Shown in pieces: positions 16,132 through 16,471 of a stretch of DNA of 16,471 nt; the first letter of the stretch is position 1; each line of letters starts with the position of its first letter. Position numbers and translations under genes: made by a program. The DNA is from Gammaproteobacteria bacterium (GTDB lineage: Bacteria; Pseudomonadota; Gammaproteobacteria; Comchoanobacterales; Comchoanobacteraceae). The notes beneath the pieces were generated by a model. The model was not told the DNA's origin. It made no database searches and saw nothing but the letters and a program-made list of their open reading frames with translations. The stretch is taken from the NCBI GenBank assembly GCA_030829925.1, contig JAURNZ010000001.1, positions 1 through 16,471 on the forward strand, written 5' to 3'.

Positions 16132-16163
16132 TCTATTTTAAATATTGTATATTAGAGACAATC

Positions 16164-16298
16164 ATGAAGAGAACTTATCAACCAAGTAATTTAAAAAAAC
16201 ATAGAACACATGGATTTAGAAATAGAATGTCTACTCGCGGTGGACGTCTGGTTTTAAAGAGACGTCGTGCTAAAGGCCGCAAACAAATTTCTATTTAA
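16164..16298 (+). CDS. rpmH: 50S ribosomal protein L34
   Basis: The 44-residue, strongly basic product [20 protein letters not shown], continuing [20 protein letters not shown], matches L34 end to end. Family signatures are the KRTYQPSN start, HGFRxRM and the RRRAKGRK tail. L34 is a late-assembling large-subunit protein buried in 23S rRNA. The usual length is 44-46. The ATG at 16164 follows a weak purine stretch (AGAGAC). It is followed after 2 bp by rnpA, the near-universal bacterial pairing. Confidence 0.97.
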   Translation: MKRTYQPSNLKKHRTHGFRNRMSTRGGRLVLKRRRAKGRKQISI

Positions 16299-16300
16299 CT

Positions 16301-16471
16301 ATGACAGCATTGCCCAAGGATTTTAGATTAAAAACAAGATCAGACTTTTCTAATATTTATAAATCTGGAGCTAATGCTTACAAAACAAGGCATTTTACTT
16401 TTTTAGTTAAACCCAATCATCTTGGAAATGCTAGAATAGCAGTTGTAATTAGAAAAAAAATTATCAAAAAA
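16301..16471 (+). CDS. rnpA: ribonuclease P protein component, N-terminal part (runs off the window)
   Basis: RnpA is the basic protein cofactor of the RNase P ribozyme, which trims tRNA 5' leaders. Fifty-seven codons are visible: LPKDFRLKTRSDFSNIYKSG is the conserved N-terminus. It continues with RHFTFLVKPNHLGNARIAVVI and the start of the basic region (RKKIIKK), just before the RNR motif that lies beyond the window. Homologues begin with the hydrophobic LPKxxRL segment, so ATG 16301 fits well; the TTG at 16310 is a less likely start. It lies 2 bp after rpmH and is presumably co-transcribed. Confidence 0.93.
   Translation, partial: MTALPKDFRLKTRSDFSNIYKSGANAYKTRHFTFLVKPNHLGNARIAVVIRKKIIKK

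Larger units (their letters stand above)
15811..16163. other. gene-free, origin-of-replication-like region upstream of rpmH
   Basis: This 353-bp stretch has no plausible gene. It contains one perfect DnaA box (15867-15875), three one-mismatch boxes (15925-15933, 15960-15968, 16093-16101) and one two-mismatch box (16013-16021). There is also a long inverted repeat and a segment from about 16038 to 16092 that is about 95% A+T, suitable as an unwinding element. Proximity to rpmH-rnpA and to parAB fits the usual gammaproteobacterial oriC neighbourhood. Against it: dnaA is not adjacent, only one box is perfect, and rpmH promoters often have a DnaA box of their own. Confidence 0.55.

Noticed and set aside
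1..16471. Defence system, prophage, insertion sequence, tRNA or CRISPR array
   Set aside because: No integrase or transposase, no regularly spaced repeats, no tRNA-like cloverleaf, and nearly all DNA is accounted for by housekeeping genes.

Overview
The window comes from a Gram-negative bacterium, most likely a low-GC gammaproteobacterium. It carries an LPS Kdo transferase gene (waaA). It also has the gammaproteobacterial arrangement of ftsY divergent from two M16 peptidase genes plus rsmD, and a typical gamma-type rpmH-rnpA start. The DNA is AT-rich, genes are packed with 0-30 bp gaps or short overlaps, and no insertion sequence, tRNA, rRNA or CRISPR array is visible. Genus cannot be told from the sequence alone.

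Left part (1-4131, + strand): the first ~145 bases encode an internal piece of PurL. It is joined directly, in another frame, to an internal point of hemL, so hemL has lost its start. Then follow waaA (overlapping hemL by 11 bp) and glmS. Next (4152-5234, - strand) is a two-gene operon for a six-helix membrane protein resembling the eukaryotic AIG1/FAR-17a/Rost family and a secreted DUF192 protein. It is divergent from a small SCP2-like gene (5304-5612). The SCP2 gene converges on mnmG, which is coupled by an ATGA overlap to ftsY (5595-8374, - strand).

Right part: a + strand run of five tightly spaced genes (8411-13224) encodes a catalytic M16 peptidase, its non-catalytic partner, the 16S rRNA methyltransferase RsmD, and the chromosome partition proteins ParA and ParB. 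Facing it on the - strand are a secreted protein of unknown function, metK and an Aur1-type PAP2 membrane enzyme coupled to metK (13187-15810). The only gene-free stretch over 300 bases (15811-16163) looks like a replication origin. It has one perfect and several near-perfect DnaA boxes, a striking 21-nt inverted repeat built on two of them, a very AT-rich segment, and then the rpmH promoter. rpmH and the 5' part of rnpA close the window. dnaA is not beside rpmH here.

Most genes are housekeeping: tetrapyrrole, LPS and amino-sugar synthesis, tRNA and rRNA modification, SRP targeting, chromosome segregation and S-adenosylmethionine synthesis. The points worth a second look are the purL/hemL junction, the origin-like inverted repeat, the AIG1-like bacterial membrane protein, and the unusual neighbourhoods of parAB and mnmG.
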